Assembly (NCBI GenBank): GCA_963678675.1
Contig: OY783193.1
Coordinates: 12,634,822-12,698,821 of the forward strand
Reading direction: 5' to 3'
Length of the DNA stretch: 64,000 bases
From: Xiphydria camelus
Taxonomy: Eukaryota > Arthropoda > Insecta > Hymenoptera > Xiphydriidae
Shown: positions 47,101 through 58,280 of the stretch, piece by piece
Numbering within the stretch: the stretch's first letter is position 1
Layout of the letters: every line of letters begins with the position of its first letter
Notes under the pieces: generated by a model
The model's input: only the letters and a program-made list of their open reading frames with translations
Database searches by the model: none
Told to the model about the DNA's origin: nothing
Position numbers and translations under genes: made by a program

Positions 47101-47845
47101 ATACGGCGAAGACAATGTTACATTTAATGTGCATAGCCTAACGCACTTAATTCAACACATTAAACTCAGCGGTCCACAATGGGCCACATCAACATTTCCC
47201 TTTGAAAACGCAATATATTACTTAAAAGAGTATGCGCATGGTCCAAAAGGTGTATATGAGCAAATGGCAAAGAAATCCTTACAAGCTAGCGTCTTCAAAA
47301 GTATTATACAAGAGTCAAAAGAAATATCTTCTTGCTTTAATTATTGTGAGTCATTATTTACTAGAAACAAAACAGTGAACTTTTGCCGCAGTAACTCTAA
47401 TGATGTCGTGCTTTTAGGCAAAGGCACAGTGGATTCTAAGTACTCTCTGCTTTTGAAAACTAATAAAGCTGTAACTTTTGACCGATGCATATTTCGCCAC
47501 ATGGTTGTACATAGTCTGCAATATAGCCGTCCGAAAAAATCAGATAATACTGTATTCCGTCTGTGTAGTGGAGAATTTATTCAAATTCTGAACTTAATTT
47601 ACCTTGATGAAAAAACCTGGGTAGAAGTTCAATACTTTGAAGTCGATGAATTACTTATCACTTGTACAGATGCAGATCCAACGTGTTCAAAATGTAAATT
47701 AAGCAATTTTACTTCGAAGAACTTAGTCAAAGTAAAAACAAAACACGATGTAAAACTCTTACCAATTACCAATATAAGCAAAAAATGTATTGTCATCAAT
47801 GTAGATAGTGAATGGGTTTATATCAACATTACCAAACACAATTGA
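44162..47845 (+). CDS. TNP2-like (CACTA/EnSpm-type) transposase, about 948 aa
   Basis: Exons 44162-44315, 44788-44934 and 45300-47845 join in phase. A 64-nt exon at 44605-44668 also has good splice sites, but including it breaks the frame from exon 1. The long exon encodes an acidic N-terminus, a CSICFLPL...CEKCKKH zinc-binding-like cluster, TFNTDGAALFNSS, INELPPHLRFKF, LAGLWIGTKEPTP, a CSVDTVARP segment, GCSWCYSFG, DYLHADLLGVVVHL, and near the end STFPFENAIYYLKEYAHG. This order matches the tnp2/DUF4218-type transposases. Likely catalytic acids are D near residue 290, D near 377 and E near 634 of the long exon; these choices are inferred. No internal stop or frameshift is present. Nuclear cut-and-paste enzyme of the surrounding 10.5-kb element. 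Confidence 0.85.
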
Positions 47846-48059
47846 AATACAATAACAAAACAATGTTAAATATATATATGTCAATTATAACAAAACCTTC
47901 TTTTTCAATTATATAAATGCTAACGAATTTCAAATAACGTTCTACATAAAAATAAATTTTGGTCCCGCGTTTCAAACAACTTCCAGGCGAAAAAGGCTGC
48001 ATTTCTAATTCGATTTTTATACTTACCTGACATAAGTGGACAAACTCCAAATTCCACTT

Positions 48060-49100
48060 TACACTCAAATTAAAATAATTTTTTAATTCGTATAAGTTCC
48101 GGACTGAATCGGACAGATTCCGGATTCAAGATAATTCTCAGACAAAATCCAGACAAAAACGGATAAATTGCAGATTCTACTTTACAAATAAATTCAACAA
48201 TTTTTTTAAATCGTATAAGTTCCAGACGGAGTCGGACTGATTCCGGATTCTAAATAATTCTCAGACAAAATCTGGACAAAAACGGATAAATTCCAGATTC
48301 CACTTTACAAATAAATTCAACAGATTTTTTAAATCGTATAAGTTCCAGACGGAGTCGGACTGATTCTGGATTCTAAATAATTCTCAGACAAAATCTGGAC
48401 AAAAACGGATAAATTCCAGATTCCACTTTACAAATAAATTCAACAGATTTTCTAAATCGTATGTTCCAGACGGAGTCGGACTGATTCCGGATTCTAAATA
48501 ATTCTCAGACAAAATCTGGACAAAAACGGATAAATTCCAGATTCCACTTTACAAATAAATTCAACAGATTTTGTAAATCGTATAAGTTCCAGACGGAGTC
48601 GGACTGATTCTGGATTCTAAATAATTCTCAGACAAAATCTGGACAAAAACGGATAAATTCCAGATTCCACTTTACAAATAAATTCAACAGATTTTCTAAA
48701 TCGTATAAGTTCCAGACGCAGTCGGACTGATTCCGGATTCTAAATAATTCTCAGACAAAATCTGGACAAAAACGGATAAATTCCAGATTCCACTTTACAA
48801 ATAAATTCAACAGATTTTCTAAATCGTATAAGTTCCAGACGGAGTCGGACTGATTCCGGATTCTAAATAATTCTCAGACAAAATCTGGACAAAAACGGAT
48901 AAATTCCAGATTCCACTTTACAAATAAATTCAACAGATTTTTTAAATCGTATAAGTTCCAGACGGAGTCGGACAGATTCCGGATTCAAGATAATTCTCAG
49001 ACAAAATTCGGACAAAAACGGATAAATTCCAGATTCCACTTTACAAATACATTGAACTGATTTTTTAACTCGTTTAAGTTCCAGACTGAAGCGGACTATT
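48060..49100. repeat. 123-bp subterminal tandem array of the CMC element
   Basis: TTTACAAATAAATTCAACAG recurs at about 48,181, 48,304, 48,427, 48,548, 48,671, 48,794, 48,917 and 49,040, a 121-123-bp period. Each unit holds CCAGACGGAGTCGGACTGAT and AAAACGGATAAATTCCAGAT. Units are very similar, with one 2-bp deletion. The array lies between the transposase stop and the right TIR. Confidence 0.93.
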
Positions 49101-49603
49101 TTCGGGTTGAAGTTTATGCTCATACAAATTTCGGACAGAAACGGATGAATTCCAGATTTATCTGTAGATGAAAATAATTTCTGATTCTTTATTTTGTATA
49201 AATTCCAGACAATTGCGGATTTATTTCAGATCAGATTGTGTTTCCGGACAGAAATTGGATGAAATCGGACAAACTTCGGAAAGATTCCGTCTAAATTCCG
49301 GATCACTTCGGATTAATTTATCCGAAACTAATCCGGAAGTGATCCGAAATTTTAAGCAGGGTAGGCTTTCTGTAGGTTGAAAATTTCGACTCGGGCGAGC
49401 ACGGGAAAAATCGAAGGTTTTTCTTCTCACAATCAGTCATCAATACAAGCCGTGGCAGATTAGATGAAATGGAATTGGATCACAATAATCAAGTAATTAC
49501 TTTATCACTATTTTTCTATATCGATATATTTCCTCTTTCGTATTATCACAAGTTCCAATTTATACACCGACCTGTCAAACCTGAAGTGCACGTACCTCAC
49601 TTC

Positions 49604-52026
49604 ACCTGTGTGAAGTTAGCCCCCCCACCTCCGAATAAAAAATTTTTGAATACATGATCGTTTGCCCTTTGTTTGCCCATGATTGCCCATCACTTTGTTT
49701 TTTTTGCCCAACTCACCGTTTAGAAGATATAGCTAAAAATAGGGCGGGGGGCTAACTTCACGCTAGCCCCCCCATAACGTAATTTCGAAAATTCAAATGC
49801 ATGATCGTTTGCCCTTTGTTTGCCCATGATTGCCCATCACTTTATTTTTTTTGTCCAACCCACCGTTTAGAAGATATGGGGGGGAAGCTAGCGTGAAGTT
49901 AGCCCCCCCATAGTGTAATTTCGAAAATTCAAATGCATGATCGTTTGCCCTTTGTTTGCCCATGATTGCCCATCGCTTTGTTTCGTTTGTCCAACTCACC
50001 GTTCAGAAGATATAGGGTGGGGAAGTGGGGAAGTATTAGATATACAACTTTGCCTCTGCCGTCTTTATCGTAAGCCATCTACAATAGAACGGCGGAAGCA
50101 AAGTGGTAAGTAGTAACACCTCGGCATCGCTTGCCCATTTTTAGATACAGTCTCAATGTGCATTTTCGACGTGATAACACTTCGGAATCGTTTGCCCATT
50201 TTTAGAAAGATTATCAGTAAGCATTTTCGACGTTTGCCCAACCCGTGGAACCGCTTTACAGCGAGTTTCATAAGTGAAGTAAAAATGAAAAATCGTAAAA
50301 TCGGCGATATCACCTCGGAATCGTTTGCCCATTTTTAGAAAGAGTATCAATAAGCACTTTCGACGTTTGCCCAACCCGTGGAACCGCTCTACAGCGAGTT
50401 TCATAAGTGAAGTAAAAATTAAAAATCGTAAAATCGGTGATATCAACTCAGAAACGTTTGCCCAGTTTTAGAAAGAGCTTCAGTAAGCATTTTCGACGTT
50501 TGCCCAACCCGTGGAATCGCTCTACAGCGAGTTTCATAAGTGATGTAAAAATGAAAAATCGTAAAATCGGTGATATCAACTCGGAAACGTTTGCCCATTT
50601 TTAGAAAGAGCTTCAGTAAGCATTTTTGACGTTTGCCTAACCCGTGGAATCGCTCTACAGCGAGTTTCATAAGTGATGTAAAAATGAAAAATCGTAAAAT
50701 CGGTGATATCAACTCGGAAACGTTTGCCCATTTTTAGAAAGAGCTTCAGTAAGCATTTTTGACGTTTGCCTAACCCGTGGAATCGCTCTACAGCGAGTTT
50801 CATAAGTGATGTAAAAATGAAAAATCGTAAAATCGGTGATATCAACTCGGAAACGTTTGCCCATTTTTAGAAAGAGCTTCAGTAAGCATTTTCGACGTTT
50901 GCCCAACTCGTGGAATCGCTCTACAGCGAGTTTCATAAGTGATGTAAAAATGAAAAATCGTAAACTCGCTGTAGAGCGATTCCACGGGTTGGGCAAACAT
51001 CGAAAATGCTTACTGAAGCTCTTTCTAAAAATGGGCAAACGTTTCCGAGTTGATATCACCGATTTTACGATTTTTCATTTTTACATCACTTATGAAACTC
51101 GCTGTAGAGCGATTCCACGGGTTGGGCAAACGTCGAACATGCTTACTGAAGCTCTTTCTAAAAATGGGCAAACGTTTCCGAGTTGATATCACCGATTTTA
51201 CGATTTTTCATTTTTACATCACTTATGAAACTCGCTGTAGAGCGGTTCCACGGGTTGGGCAAACGTCGAAAATGCTTACTGATACTCTTTCTAAAAATGG
51301 GCAAACGTTTCCGAGTTGATATCACCGATTTTACGATTTTTCATTTTTACTTCACTTATGAAACTCGCTGTAGAGCGGTTCCACGGGTTGGGCAAACGTC
51401 GAAAATGCTTACTGATAATCTTTCTAAAAATGGGCAAACGATTCCGAAGTGTTATCACGTCGAAAATGCACATTGAGACTGTATCTAAAAATGGGCAAGC
51501 GATGCCGAGGTGTTACTACTTACCACTTTGCTTCCGCCGTTCTATTGTAGATGGCTTACGATAAAGACGGCAGAGGCAAAGTTGTATATCTAATACTTCC
51601 CCACTTCCCCACCCTATATCTTCTGAACGGTGAGTTGGACAAACGAAACAAAGCGATGGGCAATCATGGGCAAACAAAGGGCAAACGATCATGCATTTGA
51701 ATTTTCGAAATTACACTATGGGGGGGCTAACTTCACGCTAGCTTCCCCCCCATATCTTCTAAACGGTGGGTTGGACAAAAAAAAATAAAGTGATGGGCAA
51801 TCATGGGCAAACAAAGGGCAAACGATCATGCATTTGAATTTTCGAAATTACGTTATGGGGGGGCTAGCGTGAAGTTAGCCCCCCGCCCTATTTTTAGCTA
51901 TATCTTCTAAACGGTGAGTTGGGCAAAGAAAACAAAGTGATGGGCAATCATGGGCAAACAAAGGGCAAACGATCCTGTATTCAAAAATTTTTTATTCGGA
52001 GGTGGGGGGGCTAACTTCACACAGGT
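49604..52026. mobile_element. 2.4-kb foldback element with 9-bp duplication (MULE/FB-like)
   Basis: The ends are ACCTGTGTGAAGTTAGCCCC and complement, flanked by a 9-bp duplication CCTCACTTC (49595-49603, 52027-52035); copy A shows the single site. Both arms, meeting near 50,965, contain GGGGGGGCTAACTTCAC-type words, about 125-bp repeats of CATGATCGTTTGCCC, and 133-bp tandem repeats (period seen at 50,443, 50,576 and 50,709, and mirrored at 51,050, 51,183 and 51,316). Long arms made of tandem repeats plus a 9-bp duplication match Drosophila FB elements, which belong to the Phantom group of Mutator-like elements. No transposase inside; the 80-116-residue frames are repeat artefacts. Confidence 0.88.
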
Positions 52027-52109
52027 CCTCACTTCTATTTCATCTCTTCTTCATCTCCGGTGTAACGACGGTCAATGAGGAATTACTGATACCGATTAGG
52101 CAGATAAGT

Positions 52110-52610
52110 CCTGAATAACGTAGTATAATACGAAAGAGGAAATATACCATTTTTAATAATTCTGTTATTATTAGAATAGAATTGATTAACTCAGATATAG
52201 TTTTTTAATTTCTACGCTCGAGTAAGTTCGGTATATTTTAAAAGTGAAATGCTGCATATAATTGTGTCATTTACAATTTGATACAGATCGTTTGCGAACC
52301 CGAGGAGGTTTCTTTCCAACGAGGGATCATCCACTTGTTTTTCACAAGAACCAGTGGCATTCATTGCATTTGACAGGTCGGTATATAAATTGGTAGTATA
52401 ATACGAAAGAGGAAATATATCATTTTTCTTAATTCTGTCATTATTAGAATTGGTTAACTTAGATTAATATAATCTTAGTTTCTACGTTTAGTTAGTTCAG
52501 TATAATTTAAATTTTTTGTGTTATTTACAATTTGTTACAGATCGTATGCGAACTCGAGGGGGTTTCTTTCGAACGAGGGATCATCGTCTTGTTGTTCCAA
52601 GAACCTGCTG
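52110..52610. repeat. About 275-bp partial duplication in copy B
   Basis: AGTATAATACGAAAGAGGAA followed by ATATA(T)CATTTTT and later CAGATCGTTTGCGAACCCGA occurs at about 52,118-52,340. A diverged second copy with CAGATCGTATGCGAACTCGA lies at about 52,391-52,600. Confidence 0.7.
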
Positions 52611-52784
52611 CTTTGGTTCATTCGGCTACCTGGATCTGCTGTCTCGAGTACATGGACGTACGTCACTTTAAATGGATAAATATCCTTTAATATCCTCCGA
52701 ACCGTATATAGACTTGCTAACCTCTGATTCTAACCTTTCTTGCCATAGCCTGAATATTCGTTCGAGGGTTATTCCTTACTCTTT

Positions 52785-53872
52785 CTAGCAGAGCATCGAT
52801 ATTTTGCTGTATCTATATTCTTCTGGAACTTCTTAAAAAATAATTATAAAAACCCAAACAAACAAAACAAAACAAGTACAATCTTATCGGACTATACCTT
52901 ATCGGGGAGATTTTTCGACATAATGATTCCGAAACGTTTTTATCGAGAAGTATATATTTCTAACATACGGTAGTGTTCACGAATATTGTAAAATATCGCA
53001 GGAATGTTACAGAAAAGTTACTTGCAAGAACGTGCTTTGTGGGGGTGCAAATGGTGATATTTTGTAATCCATCGTTACACTAGAGGCGAAGAAGAGATGA
53101 AAGAGAAGTGAGGTACATGTACACTTCACGTTTGACAGGTCGGTATATAAATTTAAACTTGTGATTGTATAATACGAAAGAGGAAAAACTTATATCGATA
53201 AAGAAAAAAAAAATAATAAAGTAGTTACTCTATTATTGTAATCCAATTCCATTATATCCCTTATTTTTCTGCCACGACTTTGATTGTTGATAGTGGATGG
53301 ATCAACCAATAAATTTGATTTTTCTTCGCTATCAGCAATTAAAGTCGTGGCAGAAAAATAAGTGATACACAATGTTATTGGATTACAATAATGGAGTAAC
53401 TACTTTATTATTATTTTTTCTTTATCGATATAAGTTTTTCCTCTTTCATATTATACTATCACAAGTTTCAATTTATATGCCGACCTGTCAAACGAGAAGT
53501 GTACATGTATGTACCTCACTTCTATTTCATCTCTTCTTTGCCTTTGGTGTAACGATGGAAATTACAAAATATCATCATTTACACCCCGTAAAGCACGTTT
53601 TTGCAAGCAACTTTTCTGTAACATTCCTACGATATTTTACAATATTCATGAACATTACCGTATGTTAGAAACATTCCTTTACTCATAATATATATTTCTC
53701 GATAAATTCGCGAATGTTGCAAAACAGCATAGAAGCATTTCGGAATCATTACGTTGAAAGATCTCTTCGATAAGGTACAGCTCGATAAGATTGTACTTGT
53801 TAGGGCTGAATTATATATAGGGTTTTTATATCCCAGAAGAATATAGGTGCAGCAAAATATCGATGATGTGCT
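52785..53872. repeat. 1.1-kb palindrome within copy B
   Basis: Arms of about 520 bp mirror each other around 53,318. Landmarks are GCATCGATATTTTGCTG at 52,791 with its complement at about 53,862, CATACGGTAGTGTTCACG with complement near 53,660, and GACAGGTCGGTATATAAAT with complement near 53,480. The near-centre reads AATTTGATTTTTCTTCGCTAT. Confidence 0.8.
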
Positions 53873-54350
53873 GGAAATTTATTTACGAGTAAGGGGGCGA
53901 AATTTCAGCGGTGCATGCAAAAGGATTTCTTGAAACTATTCCAACGTCTCGAGTTAATATGTAACAACATATATACTGTCATAAATGGTACCTTTACATG
54001 TGATTAAACAATTCGTCACGGTTATTGGAAGAGTATACTTAGAGTTAAAGGTAAAATGTCTACATGGATTTCTGTAGACGACCAAAATATAAGAAAAATC
54101 CGATGGCCTGTAAATTCGAAAGTGGTATGTTTTATTTCTCCAAAATACTAAGCCAAAGTGAAAAATATAAGGGCACTCTAGTTTATAAATCCCTTTCAAA
54201 ATATCACGAGAATAAATCAAAAGTAACGTGGTTATAATTAATTAGCTCGTATGGGTATAAAATGTGAGACTTTAATTTTGTGGTAATAAAAAGCTATTCT
54301 CCTACATGTACGTATTCTCCTCATGAATACATTCCAAAAAGTAGTGAAAT

Positions 54351-55078
54351 CCCCCCACAAAAACAGATTCTCTGTAAAAAAAAAGGCGGCATGTTCATTC
54401 AGTGCAAACCAAAATTGATACGTAAAATACTCTCCAAAAAAATTTGAAATCAATTAAGATCGCCATGTTCAAGATTTATATATGAAAAGTAAAAGGCATC
54501 ATTTGAAAGGAAAATTATTGTAAATCAGGTTACTAAAAAATTCGACTAAAAATGTATTAAAAATTTTTAATAAAAAAGAACTTTCCGCGTTTTTTCCTTC
54601 AAAATAAAAAATTCAGACAGAGAATTATATTCGATATTTATGCACTTCTGGATTTTAAATAAATTCATACACTTATATGATACCACCAGTATACCGAACG
54701 TCGCACGGGAAACCGATCAGGCGGGGGCCTTCTGGATTTCTCTGAATTTGACTTCGACAGTGCAATTTATGAATCACTCTAGCACCGTCCAAGCACTACC
54801 AATATTCGGTATAGTGGACAAAATATGAAAACTTAAACGCGGCAAGTTCTTTTTTAATAAAATTTTTTTATAAATTTTTTAGTCGAATTTTTTAGTAACC
54901 TGATTTACAATAATTTTCCTTTCAAATGATGCCTTTTACTTTTTATATATAAATCTTGGACATGGCGATCTTAATTGATTTCAAATCTTTTTTGGAGAGT
55001 ATTTTACGTATTAATTTTGGTTTGCACTGAATGAACATGCCGCCTTTTTTTTTACAAAGAATCTGTTTTTGTGGGGGG
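54351..55078. repeat. Foldback block, copy B
   Basis: Same family and orientation as 22003-22731, with ends CCCCCCACAAAAACAG and complement, arms of about 250 bp and the same central TCGCACGGGAAACCGATCAG segment. Small indels separate the two copies. Confidence 0.85.
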
Positions 55079-56070
55079 ATACTCTGGACTGGATATTATT
55101 CTATTTACTTTTTCATTTTTTAAAAGTAAATAAGGACTGGAAACCCCACTAAGCACTTTTTCTAAAGACCAGTCATTCTGACTGGTTTTGGTATAAATAG
55201 GTATTTTTAAAAGGCTGATAATGAAAATCTAATCACCAGGTCGACCACCCACGTGGTACGTAAAACCTACGTTGGGTACGTGGTACCAAGAATTCGTAAT
55301 CTTCGGTGTACGCGCTTCCAGCTATCATTGCGAGAGATGATTAATTAGGTGCAAATGTAGATGCTATTCTTGGCTTGCATAATTATGTATAGCATGCCTA
55401 ACTGGTAGGTACGTTTCGCTGACGATATGTCATGCGATTATGTACCCATACTAGGTAGTCCACGAGCACGTCATTTATTTTATTTCTGCTACACTTTTTT
55501 ACCTTATTGGAGTACGATGTAAAACTACAGTCGGTATTCGTTCTCAGTAGGTATACCTGCAGCATGGAATGTAGGTAATCGATATTGTTGAAAGGCAAGA
55601 TAATAATAATCATTGAACTGCTAGGACATGATCAGAATAATTAGTTCCTTATTTAGTTACTAGAGAGTATCTAAATACAGTACGATTTAAAATATGTCGA
55701 ATTTGCAAATTAGGTATTGTAGGTGTAGGTACATGGATTAACGGATTTCTTCTGTAAATGAAAATATGCTCGCTATGCTGCGGTGAAGTTCGACTGAACT
55801 TTGTGAGATGCCGCCACACGAGGCTTCAGGAAATGCACACCTCTCGTGTCTCTTTTATTCACAGAGTCTTTTAGGCGCTCGATATATTGTACAAGAATAG
55901 AATGTATGTAGATTTATCGAAGGGGCTTATTTCTTATGTTTAGAAATAAGGTTTTGTACTTTTCATATTTTCTATCGTTTTCCACAATTTCATCTCTACT
56001 GCGCATATTTCCTACGCCAGTAATACCGATCTTTACTTCGTTTACCGAATTCAATTCCCACCCAGCGAGA
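55079..56070. other. No gene recognised
   Basis: Moderately AT-rich unique-looking DNA with several TAGGTACCTAC-like words and a short palindromic ACGTGGTACG segment near 55,250. No supported frame. Confidence 0.45.
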
Positions 56071-56071
56071 C

Positions 56072-56295
56072 ATCAAGAGACACGGCAGTGTCTCGCGGCA
56101 TGTTCATTCAAGTCGTCAGAACCACGCCGCTAGCGCTGTCGCCGCGAGCACCCGTGTATCTTTACAGGAAAAATGTCTGCCCCCTTCACTCCTCAATTTT
56201 AACATCGAATTTTCTCAATAAATATACGGTTATAACCAAAACTATGCTTAGTTACGCCATATAAATCGACTATTCTCTATCGATAGAGACCAGAG
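56072..56295. repeat. Partial third copy of the long-repeat first block
   Basis: From ATCAAGAGACACGGCAGTG to CTATCGATAGAGACCAGAGT, matching the start of copy A (16313 onward) closely, then ending abruptly. Both copies begin at the same base. This suggests a true element end on the left and either a truncation or an LTR-like unit on the right. Confidence 0.75.
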
Positions 56296-56533
56296 TTAGA
56301 TTCTACCAAAAACCTTACGTCTTCGTGTACCTCCACACTCTAATCTTTGTTTCTTCTAACAGATCCTGAACGTTGAAACTTTTTTCGAGAGAGCTCCCGA
56401 AGAATTCGGACTTTTTTTGAGATGGGTGGCTGGATACGAAATGTGAGACGAAGCAGATGGCGTCGAAGAAGAGGCCGCCGTAAGACCCATCGGTCTCCTT
56501 TTTGGTCAATCTATAGCAAGCTGTGACCGTTAA

Positions 56534-56618
56534 CCCTAGAGAATACTAATATGTTTTTCTTTATACGTTAGTTCTAATGTAAGCGTCGTAAAAATTACGA
56601 CATATTAGTGTTCTAGGG
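56534..56618. mobile_element. 85-bp piggyBac-like micro-MITE
   Basis: The ends are CCCTAGAGAATACTAATATG and the near-complement CATATTAGTGTTCTAGGG, flanked by TTAA (56530-56533, 56619-56622). Little more than its two ends. Confidence 0.75.
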
Positions 56619-56622
56619 TTAA

Positions 56623-57530
56623 GCGGAAGATTGAGATTCATTGCGACAGCACGATTCTATCTTTCATTTCATGTTTATATTTCATTCTAGACGAGCCTCG
56701 TAACGGGAGGAATCTCCGGGGGCGGTGCAAGAAGATTTCAGAAAACAGACATTGTCTCGACGAAAGGTATCATGCAAAATGGTGATATTTTTTTTGAGTC
56801 GCTCCAGTTTCTGATTACGTCGTATGATGATTGGTCCCAACCGACACTGAAAACTGGTTGTAATTTTCGTCCCCCGACAAATGTGTACGGTGGTCACGAA
56901 TCGACGCTTTTATACGCTATTTTTAGTCGACGCTTTGACTCGTGATTCTGTTCTCATTTTTATATCCAAGTTTAGACTTTCATTGGTGCCTCTTCAGTTT
57001 GGTAGATCCTTTCGGATCTCACGTAATTAGTCTTGAAGTCGGATGACCCTCCGACTTCGCCGCTCTATATTTTTTACTCGCCGCATTCTTAAAATAGTGT
57101 TTTGTATTGAGTTTTATCGAGGAGCGATGAGAGATTTCGCGATAGTTCGTTCTCAGTGTTGAAGTGAACGTTCGATGCGAATTTTCAAGATTTGTGTTGT
57201 TTTTCCTTCTACGCGGAGAACGCCTTAGGTCTTTTCAAGTCAATCGAATCCCCACTCCGCTTTGATAAGACATTGTTTAATCCCAGTCATGTATATTTTT
57301 TCTGCTCCGTATATTCAGTAAGTATATGTTACTTCGGGGTGTTTTGAAATGAGTGGGTCGAAGCTCCGGTGACGGATGCGTCCCGGGACGTTATCCCTAG
57401 TGTAGGCCCTCACACCGGGGTGGAGCGAATTGGAATCGTGGAGAGATTGTATCGGAGGAAATGGGTTTGCATTTTTATATATACAACCAGGCAGGTAGGC
57501 TAGTCTTTCTGAGCGAACGCGTGTCTAGTT
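56623..57530. other. No gene recognised
   Basis: Mixed-composition unique DNA with CpG-bearing patches (57,000-57,450) that could be host 5-prime sequence. I find no credible open frame or splice pattern. Confidence 0.4.
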
Positions 57531-57534
57531 TTAA

Positions 57535-58276
57535 AGTGCTACACCTACCTAGACGACCTGAAAAAAGTATTATTTTCAATAATTTTTTTCTTCATATATT
57601 TCATTTATTTAACACTCATTTATAAAATGTTATTACAAATACATACTTTTAACAAAATTTATCAAAAAGAAAAACTTAAAAATATTGTATCGTTTACAAG
57701 TTATTGGCCATTGAATCCGGCAAGGGGTGTATTATGAAAAACTTTTACGGTGCCAAAAAATTCTCGTTCGGATTTCGTCTGAAAGCAAAAAATGACGAAA
57801 ATTCTTAAACTAGAAAGTTCAATCTCATCCTTGTAATCGGTAGTTTTGAGAAATATTTATAATTAACAATTTTACAACAGTTTTTAAATTACGAGTGTGA
57901 TTTTGCAAGTAATTTCGTCCTGGTTTTGTGATTGGCAAGAAAAAAGTATTAATTAAAACATTTTTTTATGGGTGTTGGGGATAAGATAAAATCTTTACAA
58001 AGCGATTGAGACAATTTACATTAAAATCGGTTCAGTAGTCTTTGAAATATATTTGGCACCGCATTTGAAAAAGTAGTTGTGAGAAAACAGCGTTTGAAGT
58101 TTCAGGTAGACCGGACCTGAAAACGCTACGTCAGGTATATAAACGCTTGTAACTCGGTCAATTTTGCGAATTTTTTATTCAATTTTTTTGGAATATGTAG
58201 TGTTGGTTTTCTACTATTAAATAAAAACACTTTTGAAAAATCGATTTTTTGGACCAAACTAGGTGTATGTAGCACC
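57535..58276. mobile_element. Kolobok-like non-autonomous element, TTAA duplication
   Basis: The ends are AGTGCTACACCTACCTAG and (complement) GGTGCTACATACACCTAG, flanked by TTAA (57531-57534, 58277-58280). The purine-rich start plus TTAA fits Kolobok better than piggyBac (CCY start). The 742-bp AT-rich interior lacks coding. Confidence 0.65.
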
Positions 58277-58280
58277 TTAA

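Larger units (their letters stand above)
38860..49361. mobile_element. Intact-looking 10.5-kb CMC transposon with transposase and BEN genes
   Basis: The ends are CCCTGCTTAAAATTTTGGAT (left) and CCCTGCTTAAAATTTCGGAT (right, complement), flanked by TA (38858-38859, 49362-49363). The neighbouring 68-bp repeat shows the empty site with one TA. Inside, a BEN gene (minus, 40009-43619) and a TNP2-like transposase (plus, 44162-47845) diverge from a 0.5-kb gap. GTCCGGAT-rich subterminal repeats fill the left end (38,870-39,480), and a 123-bp tandem array lies on the right (48,060-49,100). A TA duplication is typical of the Mirage branch of CMC. Both main genes are nearly intact, so this is a young insertion. 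Confidence 0.85.
33894..49395. mobile_element. Older CMC-type element with BEN gene (outer shell of nest)
   Basis: The ends are CCCGAGTCGAAATTTTCAAC and complement, flanked by CGAG (33890-33893, 49396-49399). Copy A reads the same target once, so the 4-bp duplication is visible. Total length is 15,502 bp, or about 5.0 kb without the inner 10.5-kb insertion. Contents: subterminal AACCTA-type repeats at both ends, a hairpin MITE (34176-34406), a decayed BEN gene on minus, and a CMC transposase C-terminal remnant on plus near the right end. A 4-bp duplication is typical of the Chapaev branch of CMC; that placement is inference. Confidence 0.8.
33077..55078. repeat. Long repeat family, copy B (heavily nested)
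   Basis: The same block order as copy A: 33077-33893; continuing at 49396-49603 beyond the 15.5-kb nest; continuing at 52027 beyond the 2.4-kb foldback; the palindromic zone 52785-53872; the block at 53875-54240; and the foldback 54351-55078. About 4 kb of family sequence is spread over 22 kb. The uninterrupted counterpart in copy A supplies empty sites that prove the target duplications of both insertions. Confidence 0.75.

Noticed and set aside
50065..51564. Series of 60-116-residue frames with nearly identical peptides on both strands
   Set aside because: They are translations of the 133-bp tandem repeats in the arms of the foldback element. The spacing equals the repeat period and the frames exist on both strands.
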